Below, in pieces: positions 62,525-64,000 of a stretch of DNA of 64,000 nt. Positions within the stretch are counted from its first letter, which is position 1, and each line of letters starts with the position of its first letter. Source of the stretch: Caballeronia sp031450805 (GTDB taxonomy: Bacteria; Pseudomonadota; Gammaproteobacteria; Burkholderiales; Burkholderiaceae); contig NZ_JARTVY010000004.1 in NCBI RefSeq assembly GCF_031450805.1, positions 248,001 through 312,000 of the forward strand. Reading direction: 5' to 3'. The notes beneath the pieces are model-generated. The model was not told the DNA's origin, made no database searches, and saw only the letters and a program-made list of their open reading frames with translations. The position numbers and the translations under genes are program-made.

Positions 62525-62560
62525 ACAATGGGTCTGGTTCTCCCAGTCCAGGCGAGATTC
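62525..62560 (+). repeat. Detached DUF6402 C-terminal tail, copy 3
   Basis: TMGLVLPVQARF in one frame aligns with TIKLVPPIKVRF of the full protein; at the DNA level about 24 of 35 bases match after one inserted base. The stop codon is lost. It follows the intact small membrane gene by 17 bases, at the same relative place as copy 2. Confidence 0.65.
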
Positions 62561-62632
62561 AGACGCCGCGAGGCAAACGCGGGCGCCGTTCAAAGCTACG
62601 GTTCTCGCGCTGCCTGTACCGCCCGAACAGGC

Positions 62633-63694
62633 CTAAGCCACGCCCTCCGGAAACCGCACCCCATAACGCTCCCCGCAAGCCTCCAGCGCCGGCGCGATCG
62701 TCGGATACAGCGCCACTCCGTCACGCAGTTGCTCGCGCTTGAGGCTCAGGCCGCGATCGCCCGGCATTCGCACATTCGAGCAGCCGGGGCGGGGCGGATT
62801 ATCGCGGCACGCGTCACCGATCCAGTCCATCTGCCGGGCGAACGCATCCAGCCCGCCGAACGCAGCAGGATCGTATAGCGACAGGAACACCGTGGCGCCC
62901 CATCCGTCGGCGGGATCAGCCCGGCCGTGGCCCGCCAGCCCGCCCGTCAGCGCCTCGATCAGCAGCGCGAGCCCGAAGCCCTTGTGGCCCCATGTCATGC
63001 CGCCCAGCGGCAGGATCGACCCCGGCGGCTCAGCCGATAACACGCCCGGATCGCGGCTCGGCTCGCCGTTCGCATCGAGAAAGCAGGCTTCGTCGAAGAG
63101 TTGCCCGGCTTTATGCAAACGCGCAGTCATGCCGTTAGTCACCGTCGACGACGATATATCGATCAGAAACGGCGTCCCCGATGTCGGGATGCCCGCTGCA
63201 ATCGGATTGGGCGTGAAAACCGAGCGCGTGCCGCCGTGCGGCGCAACGCTCTGCACCGCCGGATCGGAACTGCTGAGCACGATCATGAAGCCGCTCGCGG
63301 TTGCCTTCTCCAGGTAGCTCGCAAGGCACGCGATGTGGTGACTGCGACGAATCACGAGCGTCGCGCTGCCATATTCCCGCGCCCTCGGAGCTAGCGTTTC
63401 GATGCCCTCGAGAACCAGCCACGGACCCGGCAGACGACGGCCATCCCACAGCAGGCTCGCGCCCCGGTCCGAGATCACGTCCGGCTCGCCAGAGCAGGTC
63501 ATCGCGCCACGCTCTATCTCACCGACATACGGAGCGAGCAGCGCGAGACCATGCGTGTCGTGTCCCATCAGATCACCGTCTACGAGCGTGTTCGCAACGG
63601 CTCGGGCCTTGGGTTCGTCCATGCCCGCCTTGCTCAGCAGGTCCTGTGCAAAGCGTTGCAGCGCGGTTGCGGAATAGCGGATTTTGTCGTTCAT
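62633..63694 (-). CDS. Ldh2-family malate/L-lactate (or 2-oxo acid / imine) dehydrogenase
   Basis: 353 residues. The Ldh2/YbiC/DpkA fold is shown by ARAVANTLVDGDLMGHDTHGLALLAPYV (with the catalytic His in DTHG), RSHHIACLASYLEKA and APHGGTRSVFTPNPIAAGIPT. These NAD(P)H enzymes reduce 2-oxo acids or cyclic imines such as delta1-piperidine-2-carboxylate. The substrate cannot be told from sequence. The gene is divergent from a LysR gene, probably its regulator, and close to the sugar-acid-type transporter. Confidence 0.88.
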   Translation of the reverse strand: MNDKIRYSATALQRFAQDLLSKAGMDEPKARAVANTLVDGDLMGHDTHGLALLAPYVGEIERGAMTCSGEPDVISDRGASLLWDGRRLPGPWLVLEGIETLAPRAREYGSATLVIRRSHHIACLASYLEKATASGFMIVLSSSDPAVQSVAPHGGTRSVFTPNPIAAGIPTSGTPFLIDISSSTVTNGMTARLHKAGQLFDEACFLDANGEPSRDPGVLSAEPPGSILPLGGMTWGHKGFGLALLIEALTGGLAGHGRADPADGWGATVFLSLYDPAAFGGLDAFARQMDWIGDACRDNPPRPGCSNVRMPGDRGLSLKREQLRDGVALYPTIAPALEACGERYGVRFPEGVA

Positions 63695-63830
63695 GATTTT
63701 GCTTCAGGCAAGGGATTGAGTTCGGACAGAGACCATCTTTCGATTGTCCGGTGAGGCTTCGATAAGCGTCCAATCGCTAATTGCGTACAATCGATTCCAT
63801 CCGGTTATGAGGTCGTCTGCGTATACCCTT

Positions 63831-64000
63831 ATGCCCCAAGAACCCGCCATGCCGACTGCTCAAGTCTTGACGAAGTTACGGTTCAGGCACTTGCAGCTGC
63901 TCGAATTGCTCGGCCGCAGCCGCAACTTGCGCATTGCGGCCGAACAGATGCACCTGACGCAGCCGGCGGCGACAAAAATCCTGAGCGATATCGAAGCGAT
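63831..64000 (+). CDS. LysR-family transcriptional regulator (5' part; runs off the window end)
   Basis: The first 56 codons from the ATG at 63831 (or from the ATG at 63849). The HTH reads LRFRHLQLLELLGRSRNLRIAAEQMHLTQPAATKILSDIE, the RFRHLQL...TQPA(A/V)(T/S)K pattern of the GbpR/PcaQ-like group. It is divergent from the Ldh2-type gene with 136 bases between, the usual layout for a LysR regulator and its target. Confidence 0.88.
   Translation, partial: MPQEPAMPTAQVLTKLRFRHLQLLELLGRSRNLRIAAEQMHLTQPAATKILSDIEA

Noticed and set aside
1..64000. CRISPR arrays, tRNA or rRNA genes, insertion sequences, prophage
   Set aside because: No regular repeat-spacer pattern, tRNA-like cloverleaf, transposase motif or phage structural gene was recognised.

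Overview
The window is high-GC proteobacterial DNA that looks like a soil or plant-associated member of the Burkholderiaceae (Paraburkholderia/Caballeronia type). The reasons are a complete pelABCDEFG exopolysaccharide operon, a Burkholderia-type general porin, an flhDC pair away from other flagellar genes, many LysR regulators and polyamine-type ABC transport. No rRNA, tRNA, CRISPR array or intact insertion sequence was seen. Gene names rest on motif recognition from translated sequence; no database search was possible.

Layout. 1-585: 5' part of a Tat-exported tyrosinase. 846-13538 (minus): pelA-B-C-D-E-F-G in canonical order, with PelD keeping its c-di-GMP site. 13791-15216 (minus): a protealysin-type M4 protease and a small emfourin-like inhibitor, on the same strand upstream of pel. 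15546-17509: DUF485 protein and ActP acetate permease, closed by a strong terminator. 17666-29827: a catabolic region of about 12 kb holding a PhyH-type dioxygenase, two related LysR regulators, a four-gene polyamine-type ABC importer with a Rieske oxygenase (minus), and a divergent operon of flavin monooxygenase, Rid protein, DUF1028 protein and M20 deacylase (plus). 29841-32623: small envelope genes, including an isolated FlgH-like lipoprotein. 32636-36469: two paralogous OmpR-type regulators around a shared inverted repeat, a sensor kinase, and a Tat lipoprotein of the tyrosine-phosphatase fold that lacks the catalytic cysteine. 36602-40795: small secreted proteins, flhDC, a porin and a 45-residue His-rich secreted peptide.

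40958-51126 is a signalling block: a large hybrid histidine kinase, a GAF-PAS-GGDEF diguanylate cyclase, and an overlapping TonB-receptor / YfiR / CHASE8-like GGDEF-EAL operon. With c-di-GMP-responsive PelD about 40 kb away, matrix control by c-di-GMP is a plausible common theme.

51698-57911 is a decaying stretch. It contains an MFS transporter remnant, a frameshifted enoyl-CoA hydratase/3-hydroxyacyl-CoA dehydrogenase, an intact thiolase, an acyl-CoA dehydrogenase with a large internal deletion and a TGG-to-TGA stop, and an SDR with a frameshift and a lost catalytic Tyr. After an intact MFS transporter (58724-60070) comes a probable toxin/immunity-like locus (60291-62560): a DUF6402-like protein with a proline-rich linker, two tandem copies of a small membrane protein (the first broken), and two detached copies of the DUF6402 C-terminal tail. 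The window ends with an Ldh2-type dehydrogenase and the start of a divergent LysR gene.
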